Of a stretch of DNA of 9,377 nucleotides, positions 1 through 5,802 are shown one piece after another. How positions within the stretch are numbered: the first letter of the stretch is position 1; each line of letters begins with the position of its first letter. The notes beneath the pieces were generated by a model. That model ran no database searches. It had not been told where the DNA came from and saw only the letters and a list, made by a program, of their open reading frames with translations. Source of the DNA: an uncultured Desulfobulbaceae bacterium. GTDB lineage: Bacteria; Desulfobacterota; Desulfobulbia; Desulfobulbales; BM004. The position numbers and the translations under genes were made by a program. Where the stretch lies: positions 1 through 9,377 of the forward strand of contig CAMYJP010000147.1 in the NCBI GenBank assembly GCA_947258675.1. Direction: 5' to 3'.

Positions 1-1
1 A

Positions 2-241
2 GACTTGGAGCTCTCTGTGCGATCTGCAAATTGTCTGAAAAATGCCAATATAAATTATATCGGTGAACTGGTACAGAGAACAGAAGCTGAAATGCTGAAA
101 ACCAAAAATTTTGGCCGCAAATCTCTCAACGAAATCAAACAACTTCTTGCTGAAATGGATTTGGCTTTGGGAACCAAAATTGAAGGGTGGGAACCGCCAC
201 CGGATCCGGTTAAGGCAGGAACCGAAGAAGAGATTAATTAG
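2..241 (+). CDS. rpoA: RNA polymerase alpha subunit, C-terminal end (partial, 5' end outside window)
   Basis: The 79 visible codons ([12 protein letters not shown] onward) are the alpha C-terminal domain of RNA polymerase, which contacts promoter UP elements and many activators. The DNA-binding signature is intact: the R of VRSANCLK (codon 20-22) corresponds to E. coli R265, and [10 protein letters not shown] carries the G296/K298/S299/E302 equivalents. The helix-hairpin-helix core is followed by a short acidic tail ending in TAG at 239-241. The N-terminal assembly domain lies upstream of the window. In most bacteria rplQ follows closely; here it is 232 nt away, across a structured spacer. 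Identification rests on direct recognition of the conserved residues and is very secure. Confidence 0.97.
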   Translation, partial: DLELSVRSANCLKNANINYIGELVQRTEAEMLKTKNFGRKSLNEIKQLLAEMDLALGTKIEGWEPPPDPVKAGTEEEIN

Positions 242-243
242 TG

Positions 244-448
244 TCTATCCGGAAAGTCTGTTTTTTCGGATTGATACACTAAGTTGTTTCCAATTCGGAA
301 ATAGAAAATTTTGGAAAAGATCAAGGAGATCAAAGAATTACGCGGAGTTGTATATTAATACGTCGCACAAGTAATTCTGAAGCTCGACAAAGAGATTTTT
401 CAGGTAAGCGAGTAAAACGAGACTCCGAAAGGTCCATTTCCGGATGGA
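244..448. repeat. Long imperfect inverted repeat bracketing the rpoA-rplQ spacer
   Basis: The arms are 244-270 and 424-448. ATCCGGAAA (247-255) is the exact complement of TTTCCGGAT (437-445), extending to 12 pairs (244-255 with 437-448) with one G-U. TTTCGGA (264-270) is the exact complement of TCCGAAA (424-430), extending by two G-U pairs. The same arms can instead fold locally: ATCCG-G-AAA with TTT-CGGAT (247-255 with 264-271), and TCCGAAA with TTT-C-CGGA (424-430 with 437-444), each with one bulged base. The spacer can therefore form either two local hairpins or one long closed stem. It could be a regulatory leader of rplQ, a processing site, or a small non-autonomous insertion (MITE-like). 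I see no convincing target-site duplication. The pairing is seen in the sequence; the function is not known. Confidence 0.6.
334..378 (+). other. Extended hairpin inside the rpoA-rplQ spacer
   Basis: AGAATTAC (334-341) pairs perfectly with GTAATTCT (371-378). Stacked inside are GCG/CGC (342-344 with 364-366) and GTAT/ATAC (350-353 with 358-361), closed by the tetraloop ATTA. It lies between the arms of the larger inverted repeat, so all the pairings can coexist. It is not followed by a U-run and so is not a rho-independent terminator. It may be part of a cis-acting RNA for rplQ, or the middle of an inserted element. Confidence 0.5.
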
Positions 449-473
449 AACTTATTAAGTTAGGGAAAACAAA

Positions 474-860
474 ATGAAGCATAGAAAAACTGGAAGAAGA
501 TTAGGGCGGACGACCTCGCACAGGAAAGCCATGTTGAGAAATATGGTAACCTCTTTGTTCGAGCATGAAAGAATAGTGACTACCACTCCCAAGGCAAAAG
601 AGGTCCGGAGAGTGGCAGATCAGATGATGACCCTTGCAAAAAGGGGAGATCTGCATGCAAGAAGACAGGCACTGGCATATATTCGTAGCAAAAAGATCGT
701 TGCGAAATTATTTGATGAATTGAAAGATGAATATATGAATCGTAAGGGTGGATATACTCGTATTATTCAGACAGGTAATCGTGTCGGGGATGCAGCTCCC
801 ATGGCCATAATTGAATTAGTTAATTATACTGAGAAGGATGACGAGCCCGTTACGAATTAA
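474..860 (+). CDS. rplQ: 50S ribosomal protein L17
   Basis: This encodes bacterial ribosomal protein L17, a 128-residue protein of the large subunit that lies near the exit of the peptide tunnel. The N-terminus [18 protein letters not shown] is the family signature, followed by [16 protein letters not shown] and the basic stretch [21 protein letters not shown] and the closing [10 protein letters not shown] are also canonical, and the length is normal for the family. The start is ATG 474, preceded by a modest Shine-Dalgarno AGGG (462-465) at 8 nt. It is normally the last gene of the alpha operon, as here: a strong terminator follows 38 nt after its stop. The separation from rpoA by a 232-nt structured spacer is unusual and might give L17 its own control. 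Confidence 0.98.
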   Translation: MKHRKTGRRLGRTTSHRKAMLRNMVTSLFEHERIVTTTPKAKEVRRVADQMMTLAKRGDLHARRQALAYIRSKKIVAKLFDELKDEYMNRKGGYTRIIQTGNRVGDAAPMAIIELVNYTEKDDEPVTN

Positions 861-898
861 TAAAACATTATTTTATATTATAACCGTATTGATCATAT

Positions 899-942
899 AA
901 AAAAAGCTGGTGTGAAAAGGTGAATTCATACCAGCTTTTTTT
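899..942 (+). terminator. Strong intrinsic terminator after rplQ (probably bidirectional)
   Basis: GCTGGTGTGA (906-915) pairs with TCATACCAGC (926-935), a 10-bp stem with a single G-U, around a 10-nt loop. An A7 run (899-905) precedes it and a T7 run (936-942) follows, so it could terminate transcription in either direction. It closes the alpha operon. The next start codon lies only 18 nt beyond the T-run. Confidence 0.93.
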
Positions 943-960
943 ATACAAAACGAACTAATC

Positions 961-1764
961 ATGGATCAGCAGAATACAAAAGAGAAACAATTTCCGGATA
1001 ATTTGGTGCCCTTGGGAAAAACAGCATTCTCCTTTGCCTGCCATCCAGGAGTGGATTGTTTTAACTCTTGCTGTCGTAAGCTTGACATGTACCTGTATCC
1101 TTATGATATTGTGCGGCTGAAAAATAGAATTGGTGCAGGTTCAGGAGACTTCCTTCGTCGCTATACCAGGATTGGCCGATCAAGCCATCCATATTTCCCA
1201 GCTGTTATGATGAAAATGGAAGTAAATTCTGAAATGACTTGTCCTTTTTTGACTGCTCATGGATGTTCCGTCTACGAAGACAGGCCAACAGCATGCCGAA
1301 CGTACCCGCTTGAAAGGGCTGTGGATAGGACTTCTATGGGAGGAAGGCCTGAAGAGTTTTATTTCATTACAGGCCATCAATACTGCCATGGTCACCAGGA
1401 AAACAGACAATGGACTGTAAAGGAATGGCTTCGGGATCAGCATCTTTTTGATTATAATTTTATGAACGATCTTTGGAGTGAAGTGGATACCGTTTTTTCA
1501 AAGAATCCCTGGCAAGGAGAAGGTGCTGCAGGTCCAAAGCAACAAATGGCTTTTATGGTCTGTTATAATCTGGACGGATTCAGCTGTTATAATCTGGACG
1601 GATTCAGGAAATTTGTTAATGATCATAGCCTGTTGAGTCAATTCAAACTTGACAAGGGACGGGCAAGAGAAATTGACAGTGAGGATGAAGCATTATTGAA
1701 GTTTGGATTTGATTGGTTGAAGTATGTTTTGTCTGGCCAACCGACTTTAGTATCTAAAAGATGA
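961..1764 (+). CDS. YkgJ-family cysteine-cluster protein (putative zinc/iron-chelating domain)
   Basis: This is a 267-residue soluble protein with the cysteine pattern of the YkgJ family (PF03692-type putative zinc- or iron-chelating domain; biochemical role not established). Visible ligand candidates are C27, C33, C37 and C38 in FACHPGVDCFNSCC, then C94 and C102 in TCPFLTAHGCSVYEDRP, C112 in TACRTYPLER, and C142/H143 in QYCHGH. No signal peptide or membrane segment is seen. Residues 201-208 and 209-216 are a perfect tandem duplication (CYNLDGFS, then CYNLDGFR) and add an extra cysteine. The start is uncertain: ATG 961 has no Shine-Dalgarno and lies 18 nt after a terminator; in-frame TTG 1003, GTG 1006 and TTG 1012 are alternatives just before the first conserved cysteine. 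Its neighbours are translation genes, but no functional link is demonstrated. Family assignment is confident, function is not. Confidence 0.88.
   Translation: MDQQNTKEKQFPDNLVPLGKTAFSFACHPGVDCFNSCCRKLDMYLYPYDIVRLKNRIGAGSGDFLRRYTRIGRSSHPYFPAVMMKMEVNSEMTCPFLTAHGCSVYEDRPTACRTYPLERAVDRTSMGGRPEEFYFITGHQYCHGHQENRQWTVKEWLRDQHLFDYNFMNDLWSEVDTVFSKNPWQGEGAAGPKQQMAFMVCYNLDGFSCYNLDGFRKFVNDHSLLSQFKLDKGRAREIDSEDEALLKFGFDWLKYVLSGQPTLVSKR
1560..1607 (+). repeat. Perfect 24-bp tandem duplication inside the YkgJ-type gene
   Basis: Bases 1560-1583 and 1584-1607 are identical, with no mismatch in 24 positions. The unit is exactly 8 codons, so the frame is kept and the peptide CYNLDGF appears twice in a row. A perfect copy at DNA level suggests a recent slippage event or strong homogenisation. 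The second copy runs on into FRKFV, which looks like the family's usual context after YNLD (recalled, not searched), so the first copy is probably the added one. Confidence 0.97.
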
Positions 1765-2016
1765 GAGTTACAAGCCATTATTTTTTCCTCCGGGATTAAA
1801 TCATATAGTCCATCACTTTTCAACCGGCCTGTTTTCATTATTGTTTAATTCCTGTAATTCATACGAAAAGTCTGTCGAATTTGGATCAGATATTTGGTTT
1901 CTATGTTTATCCATTGATGTGCTTTCACTTGCATAAAAGTGGAACAAATGCTATGTATGTAAGGTTTTTGTGCAAATTGTCATAAAAAGAAGCCCTATGT
2001 GCTTCACAACTACACA
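1765..2016. other. Non-coding stretch between the YkgJ-type gene and the rpsB leader
   Basis: No gene, tRNA or clear intrinsic terminator was recognised here; the open frames present lack any recognisable protein. TTTCACTT (1923-1930) pairs with AAGTGGAA (1937-1944), with one G-U, around loop GCATAA; the loop bases GCAT could also pair with ATGC (1948-1951), a possible small pseudoknot. A short stem GAAGC/GCTTC lies at 1989-1993 and 2001-2005. The rpsB promoter probably lies in this stretch. The best pair I can find is TTGCAT (1929-1934), 17 bp, TATGTA (1952-1957), which matches consensus poorly (3/6 each), so I do not call it. Confidence 0.5.
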
Positions 2017-2073
2017 CACCCCCTTGAGGATTTTTCCTTTGGTGCCTTAATCTAAGGTCGGAATATCGGGGTG
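2017..2073 (+). promoter_or_regulatory. Candidate structured leader of rpsB (three-way junction)
   Basis: CACCCC (2017-2022) pairs with GGGGTG (2068-2073), enclosing two side hairpins: AGGA/TCCT with a TTTT loop (2027-2038) and CCTTA/TAAGG with an ATC loop (2045-2057). Together they make a three-way junction ending 20 nt before the rpsB Shine-Dalgarno. Ribosomal protein S2 is known to repress its own mRNA through a leader in gammaproteobacteria, so a comparable element is plausible, but whether S2 binds this one is inference. The helices are short, so moderate confidence only. Confidence 0.42.
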
Positions 2074-2093
2074 GAGGAACTAACCATAAAAAT

Positions 2094-2098
2094 GGAGG
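2094..2098 (+). promoter_or_regulatory. Ribosome-binding site that fixes the rpsB start
   Basis: GGAGG sits 5 nt before ATG 2104, and translation from there gives [10 protein letters not shown], the usual S2 beginning. In-frame upstream starts exist (GTG 2071, ATG 2092), but 2092 overlaps the Shine-Dalgarno itself and both would add residues that S2 proteins normally lack. Confidence 0.85.
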
Positions 2099-2103
2099 AT
2101 AAA

Positions 2104-2904
2104 ATGTCATACGTTACTATGAGACAGATGCTAGAAGCCGGGCTGCATTTTGGACATCAGACCAGAAGATGGAACCCGAAAATGAAACCATATATTTATG
2201 GTCCGCGAAATGGGATTTATATTATTAACTTAGACAAAACAATGCAGCTATTTAATCAGGCATATGATTTTGTTACCCAAGAAATTGCCAGAAGAAGCAC
2301 TATTCTCTTCGTAGGTACAAAACGACAGGCACAGGAGATAATTAAGGAAGAAGCTGAGCGATGCGGTATGTATTTTATAAATCACCGATGGCTTGGGGGA
2401 ACATTGACCAATTATCAAACAATCAGAAAGGGAATAGAAAGGCTTAAAAGTATCGAATCTATTCAGGAAGACGGTTCTATCGCACGTTTCCCAAAGAAAG
2501 AAATACTGCTGATGGAGAAAGAGCGGGTTAAACTTCACAGAAATATAGGAGGCATTAAACATATGAGAAGCCTCCCGTCAGCTGTTTTTGTTGTGGATCC
2601 GAGAAAAGAACAGATAGCCGTTAGAGAAGCAAATACCCTGAATATTCCTGTTATTGCTTTGGCGGATACAAACTGCGATCCTTCTGGATTGGACTATATT
2701 ATACCTGGTAACGATGATGCTATAAGGTCTATTCGTTTGATTGCATCCAAAATAGCAGATGCAGTTATTGCCGGCAAGGAACAAGCCGATGTTGAAACTT
2801 CGGTTACTGAAGAGTTGTCGGAAGCAATGAATGATACTGGAGAGGTGAACCAGGTTAATGGCGATGAGCAGGCAGTAGCTGAGCCCCCTATCGATGAAAT
2901 GTAA
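2104..2904 (+). CDS. rpsB: 30S ribosomal protein S2
   Basis: This encodes the 266-residue small-subunit protein S2, which joins late in 30S assembly and is needed for S1 binding. The conserved start [20 protein letters not shown] is followed by [20 protein letters not shown]. Later hallmarks are [25 protein letters not shown], the [19 protein letters not shown] segment and [12 protein letters not shown] near the end of the core. The last 40 or so residues are an acidic, low-complexity tail, common in S2 proteins. The start at 2104 follows a strong GGAGG. Downstream is tsf, the usual partner, but the normal intergenic spacer and the beginning of tsf are missing: recognisable EF-Ts homology begins 11 nt after this stop codon. 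The original S2 tail could therefore also have been altered by the same event. Confidence 0.97.
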   Translation: MSYVTMRQMLEAGLHFGHQTRRWNPKMKPYIYGPRNGIYIINLDKTMQLFNQAYDFVTQEIARRSTILFVGTKRQAQEIIKEEAERCGMYFINHRWLGGTLTNYQTIRKGIERLKSIESIQEDGSIARFPKKEILLMEKERVKLHRNIGGIKHMRSLPSAVFVVDPRKEQIAVREANTLNIPVIALADTNCDPSGLDYIIPGNDDAIRSIRLIASKIADAVIAGKEQADVETSVTEELSEAMNDTGEVNQVNGDEQAVAEPPIDEM

Positions 2905-2933
2905 CAAGCTTTGTTACCGAAACCGAAGGCGAT

Positions 2934-3431
2934 TTGGAAAAGGCCGTTGATCTATTGCGACAGAAAGGTTTAGCAGTAGCGCAGAAAAGAGCCGGGCGTG
3001 CAACCAGTGAGGGCGTTATTGAAACTTATATACATGCCGGCGGTAAACTTGGTGTTATGGTAGAAGTCTCATGCGAGACAGATTTTGTTGCAAAAACTGA
3101 TGGCTTCCGTGAATTTGCCAAAGATGTTTCCATGCATGTTGCAGCTACCAATCCAGTATCTATATCCAGAGAGGATGTCCCCGAGGAAATGTTGAATCGG
3201 GAAAGGGAGATATATAGACAGCAGGCTCTGGATTCTGGGAAACCTGAGCAGATTATTGAAAAAATTATCAGTGGAAAGATTGATAAGTATTTTTCTGAGA
3301 TTTGCCTTTTAGAACAGAAGTTTGTGAAAAATCCAGATATTACCGTTCAAGATCTGTTAAATGAACTCATTGCGAAAATGGGCGAAAATATCACGGTTAA
3401 ACGATATTCACGCTTTCAGGTGGGTGGCTGA
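2934..3431 (+). CDS. tsf: Elongation factor Ts, lacking its normal N-terminus (truncated or artefactual)
   Basis: EF-Ts is the nucleotide-exchange factor of EF-Tu. The reading frame carries the family core: DLLRQKGLA, AGRATSEG, the EF-Tu-contacting TDFVAK (residues 49-54 from the TTG), the segment PEQIIEKIISGKIDKYFSE, then CLLEQKFVKNP and a standard C-terminus. Homology extends upstream through TETEGD (2916-2933), but a stop (TGA 2895-2897) closes the frame, and no ATG, GTG or TTG lies between it and TTG 2934. Compared with E. coli EF-Ts, about residues 1-27 (region of TGAGMMDCKKAL) are absent and the TTG replaces residue 34. The result is 165 aa, where I would expect about 200 for this short type. 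A chance GAAGG (2925-2929) precedes the TTG. It may be a functional short form started by reinitiation after rpsB, a pseudogene, or an assembly deletion. Identity is sure; integrity is doubtful. Confidence 0.85.
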   Translation: MEKAVDLLRQKGLAVAQKRAGRATSEGVIETYIHAGGKLGVMVEVSCETDFVAKTDGFREFAKDVSMHVAATNPVSISREDVPEEMLNREREIYRQQALDSGKPEQIIEKIISGKIDKYFSEICLLEQKFVKNPDITVQDLLNELIAKMGENITVKRYSRFQVGG

Positions 3432-3531
3432 AACATCAACAGCGTTTTAGCTTATCAGCTTAAAGGTTTATGATTTTTATGTTGGTATTTGAAATTTCAA
3501 AATATATGGCCCAGTACATAGAGGCAGCTTC

Positions 3532-4251
3532 ATGAGTGTAGTGAAATATCGGCGTGTATTACTTAAATTGAGTGGGGAAGCCCTGATGGGTGAGTCACAT
3601 TATGGCATAAGTACGTCGGTGCTGGATTATGTTACCAGTGAAATCAAACAGGTCCTCATGGCTGGAGTTGAACTTGGAGTGGTTATTGGCGCTGGTAATA
3701 TTTTCCGGGGAGTAGCAGGCGCCTCCGAAGGTATGGACAGAAGCAGGGCTGACAATATGGGCATGCTGGCAACAGTTATCAATTGCCTGGCTTTGCAGGA
3801 TGTATTGGAAAAAAACGAGATTCAGGCCCGTGTTATGTCTGCAATAATTATGGGAGGAATTTGTGATCCCTATATTCATTCTCTGGCCCTGAAACATTTT
3901 TCCCAAGGTAGAGTAGTAATTTTTGCGGCTGGAACCGGAAACCCTTTTTTCACTACGGACTCGGCTGCTGTATTGCGCGGGCTTGAGGTACAAGCCCAGG
4001 TAATTATCAAAGCTACCAGAGTTGATGGCGTATATGATAAAGATCCACTTCAGAATGCAGAAGCTATAAAGTTTGACAACCTGAATTATACTGAAGTGTT
4101 AGAACGAAACCTCAAAGTAATGGATGCAACCGCAATATCTCTGGCTCGCGATAACAACATGCCTATCATTGTACTCAATTTGAACAATTCTGGAGAGATA
4201 ACCAAAGCGATACATGGTCAAAAAATCGGGACATTGGTTCAAGGGGGATAG
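3532..4251 (+). CDS. pyrH: UMP kinase (uridylate kinase)
   Basis: This 239-residue protein phosphorylates UMP to UDP with ATP in pyrimidine nucleotide synthesis. It is the bacterial hexameric amino-acid-kinase-fold enzyme, unrelated to eukaryotic UMP kinases. Motifs seen: LLKLSGEALMG (residues 10-20), the phosphate-binding GAGNIFRG (53-60), MDRSRADNMGML (68-79), GTGNPFFTTDSAA (134-146) and KATRVDGVYDKDP, then LKVMDATAISLARDN near the end. Length is typical. ATG 3532 has GAGG 7 nt upstream (3521-3524). The 100-nt gap after tsf holds the perfect palindrome TTTGAAATTTCAAA (3488-3501) but no obvious promoter or terminator. It almost abuts frr (2 nt), so the two are co-transcribed and probably translationally coupled. 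Confidence 0.98.
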   Translation: MSVVKYRRVLLKLSGEALMGESHYGISTSVLDYVTSEIKQVLMAGVELGVVIGAGNIFRGVAGASEGMDRSRADNMGMLATVINCLALQDVLEKNEIQARVMSAIIMGGICDPYIHSLALKHFSQGRVVIFAAGTGNPFFTTDSAAVLRGLEVQAQVIIKATRVDGVYDKDPLQNAEAIKFDNLNYTEVLERNLKVMDATAISLARDNNMPIIVLNLNNSGEITKAIHGQKIGTLVQGG

Positions 4252-4253
4252 AA

Positions 4254-4811
4254 ATGCAGAATCCGGTCATTCAGAAAACATCGGAAAAAATGGAGAAAAG
4301 CATTGACGCTTTTAAACAAGATTTGACTAAAATTAGAACTGGCAGAGCTTCGTTGTCAATTTTAGATGACATCCGGGTAGATGCCTATGGGGCTTCCATG
4401 CCATTGAACCAAGTGGCAACGTTGACCATACCAGAAAGCAGATTAATTGTGGTCCAACCCTGGGATCCACAGGTTTTGGGAACAATTGAGAAGGCAATCT
4501 TGAAGTCTGATCTCGACCTTACGCCGGCTAATGATGGGAAATTGATTAGAATTAACATCCCGCAATTAACTGAAGAACGGCGAAAGGAAATGGTGAAACG
4601 TGTCAAGCGAATTGCTGAGGAATACCGAGTTGCCATTCGTAACTTACGCCGAGAATCCATTGATATATTAAAAAAGCAGAAAGAATCCAAAGAGATATCA
4701 GAGGATGATATGTTCAAACTGCAGGATGAGGTTCAGAAAGTAACTGATTCGGTTGTTAAAAAAATAGAGGATGTTGCAACCGGAAAAGAAAAAGAGGTGA
4801 TGGAAGTTTAA
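4254..4811 (+). CDS. frr: Ribosome recycling factor
   Basis: RRF splits the post-termination ribosome together with EF-G. The 185-residue length is exactly standard. Recognisable segments are TKIRTGRASLSILDDI and VDAYGASMPLNQVATL, IVVQPWD in the inserted beta domain, NDGKLIRINIPQLTEERRK, and RVAIRNLRRESID, which carries the conserved arginines of the RRF core. The rest is the long three-helix bundle. The start ATG 4254 lies 2 nt after the pyrH stop, and its Shine-Dalgarno GGGGGA overlaps the last codons of pyrH, so coupling is likely. A weak terminator and a new promoter follow, so it appears to close the rpsB transcription unit. Confidence 0.98.
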   Translation: MQNPVIQKTSEKMEKSIDAFKQDLTKIRTGRASLSILDDIRVDAYGASMPLNQVATLTIPESRLIVVQPWDPQVLGTIEKAILKSDLDLTPANDGKLIRINIPQLTEERRKEMVKRVKRIAEEYRVAIRNLRRESIDILKKQKESKEISEDDMFKLQDEVQKVTDSVVKKIEDVATGKEKEVMEV

Positions 4812-4830
4812 TTGAGTCAAACTGAGGGAG

Positions 4831-4864
4831 TCAACGAGAGGAACTCGTGAGGCCTGCTTTTTTT
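4831..4864 (+). terminator. Possible weak terminator after frr
   Basis: TCA-A-CGAG (4831-4838) pairs with CTCGTGA (4844-4850), with one bulged A and loop AGGAA. A T7 run follows at 4858-4864, but 7 nt of GC-rich sequence separates it from the stem, so this is not a canonical rho-independent terminator. Support comes mainly from its position between frr and a new promoter. Confidence 0.4.
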
Positions 4865-4869
4865 CACAT

Positions 4870-4899
4870 TTTACTTAATCAACCCGCCCAGCATATAAT
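4870..4899 (+). promoter_or_regulatory. Predicted sigma70-type promoter of the uppS-cdsA-dxr operon
   Basis: A perfect -10 box TATAAT (4894-4899) is preceded, at 18 bp, by TTTACT (4870-4875; 4 of 6 matches to TTGACA). A start near 4906 would leave a leader of about 135 nt before uppS. In that leader I see only small elements: GCTT/AAGC with loop AATA at 4928-4939, and a 6-bp long-range match ACAGCT/AGCTGT at 4904-4909 and 5022-5027. Confidence 0.6.
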
Positions 4900-5040
4900 A
4901 GTTACAGCTACTTATTCTTCAGATTTTGCTTAATAAAGCGACCAGTAATAGGATCATTCCGGCCCATATCCCTTTCGTATTTCAGTCACGCAGATTGCAT
5001 GTGAAACCAGGTAATTTGCAAAGCTGTCTCATAAACTAAT

Positions 5041-5799
5041 ATGTATGATATTTCTAAGCTTGATCCAGAAAACATTCCCCGGCACATTGCTATTATCATG
5101 GATGGTAACGGGCGATGGGCAAAGCAGAAGGGTCTGCCCAGGGTTCTGGGTCATAAAGCCGGAACGAAGACTGTAAAAAAGATTGTCACGGCTGCCAGAG
5201 AGATTGGTGTTTCGGTTTTAACTCTCTATGCATTTTCAACGGAAAATTGGAAACGTCCGCAGAGGGAAGTACAGGCCTTGATGACTTTATTGAAGACGTT
5301 TTTAAAGGCAGAGCGTGTAAACATGCTTAGAAATAAAATCATTCTCAGATGCATTGGTGAGATTGAGGGATTTTCAACAGATGTCAAACGGCTACTTCAT
5401 GAGGTGGGCAAGGAAACAAAGGAAAATGCAGGTCAAAATGAAGGAATGATCCTCAATTTAGCCCTGAATTATGGTGGAAGAGCTGAAATTGTAATGGCAG
5501 CCCGAAGTATGGCTGAAAAATGTTTGAAGGGTGAAATAAGTCTAAATGATTTTTCAGAAGAACTTTTTGCGAAACACCTTTACACTGGAGACATAGCAGA
5601 TCCTGACATTGTGATACGAACAGGAGGGGACTCCCGTCTGAGTAACTTTCTTTTATGGCAGGTTTCCTATTCTGAGCTTTATATGACAGATATCAAGTGG
5701 CCCGATTTTAACAAAGAATGTCTTCTGGAAGCCTTATATAATTATCAGAGTAGAGAAAGACGTTTCGGGAGGACAAGTGCACAGGCGCGAGCACAATAA
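5041..5799 (+). CDS. uppS: Isoprenyl transferase, undecaprenyl diphosphate synthase type
   Basis: This cis-prenyltransferase (252 aa) adds isopentenyl units to farnesyl diphosphate to make the C55 carrier used for peptidoglycan and surface polysaccharides. Motifs in order: HIAIIMDGNGRWA with the catalytic D21 (E. coli D26), GHKAG, LTLYAFSTENWKRP, LALNYGGRAEI, and IRTGGDSRLSNFLLWQ (192-207) followed by SYSELYMTDIKWPDF with E212, the equivalent of the Mg-binding E213. The family's usual Glu in RTGGE/RTSGE is Asp here (D197), a conservative change. The start at 5041 gives a normal N-terminus, but no Shine-Dalgarno is visible before it (upstream bases ATAAACTAAT). It heads an operon with cdsA 3 nt downstream. 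The exact chain length of the product cannot be read from sequence alone. Confidence 0.96.
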   Translation: MYDISKLDPENIPRHIAIIMDGNGRWAKQKGLPRVLGHKAGTKTVKKIVTAAREIGVSVLTLYAFSTENWKRPQREVQALMTLLKTFLKAERVNMLRNKIILRCIGEIEGFSTDVKRLLHEVGKETKENAGQNEGMILNLALNYGGRAEIVMAARSMAEKCLKGEISLNDFSEELFAKHLYTGDIADPDIVIRTGGDSRLSNFLLWQVSYSELYMTDIKWPDFNKECLLEALYNYQSRERRFGRTSAQARAQ

Positions 5800-5802
5800 A
5801 CA

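Noticed and set aside
111..374. Overlapping open frame across the rpoA end and the spacer
   Set aside because: Its first half is a shifted reading of rpoA and the rest covers the structured spacer; no recognisable protein and no ribosome-binding site.
1561..1593. Extended -10 motif TGTTATAAT, present twice within the tandem duplication
   Set aside because: It encodes part of CYNLDGF, has no -35 partner, and no gene follows closely; probably a by-product of the codons.
2071..2103. Longer S2 starting at GTG 2071 or ATG 2092
   Set aside because: The strong GGAGG at 2094-2098 serves ATG 2104, which gives the standard S2 N-terminus; the upstream residues are not family-like.
2895..2912. Programmed -1 frameshift producing an S2-EF-Ts fusion
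   Set aside because: No slippery heptamer precedes the rpsB stop, and the EF-Ts frame has its own stop at 2895-2897, leaving almost no overlap for slippage.
3488..3501. Perfect 14-bp palindrome TTTGAAATTTCAAA upstream of pyrH
   Set aside because: AT-rich and of a size expected roughly once by chance in the window; no second operator copy seen.
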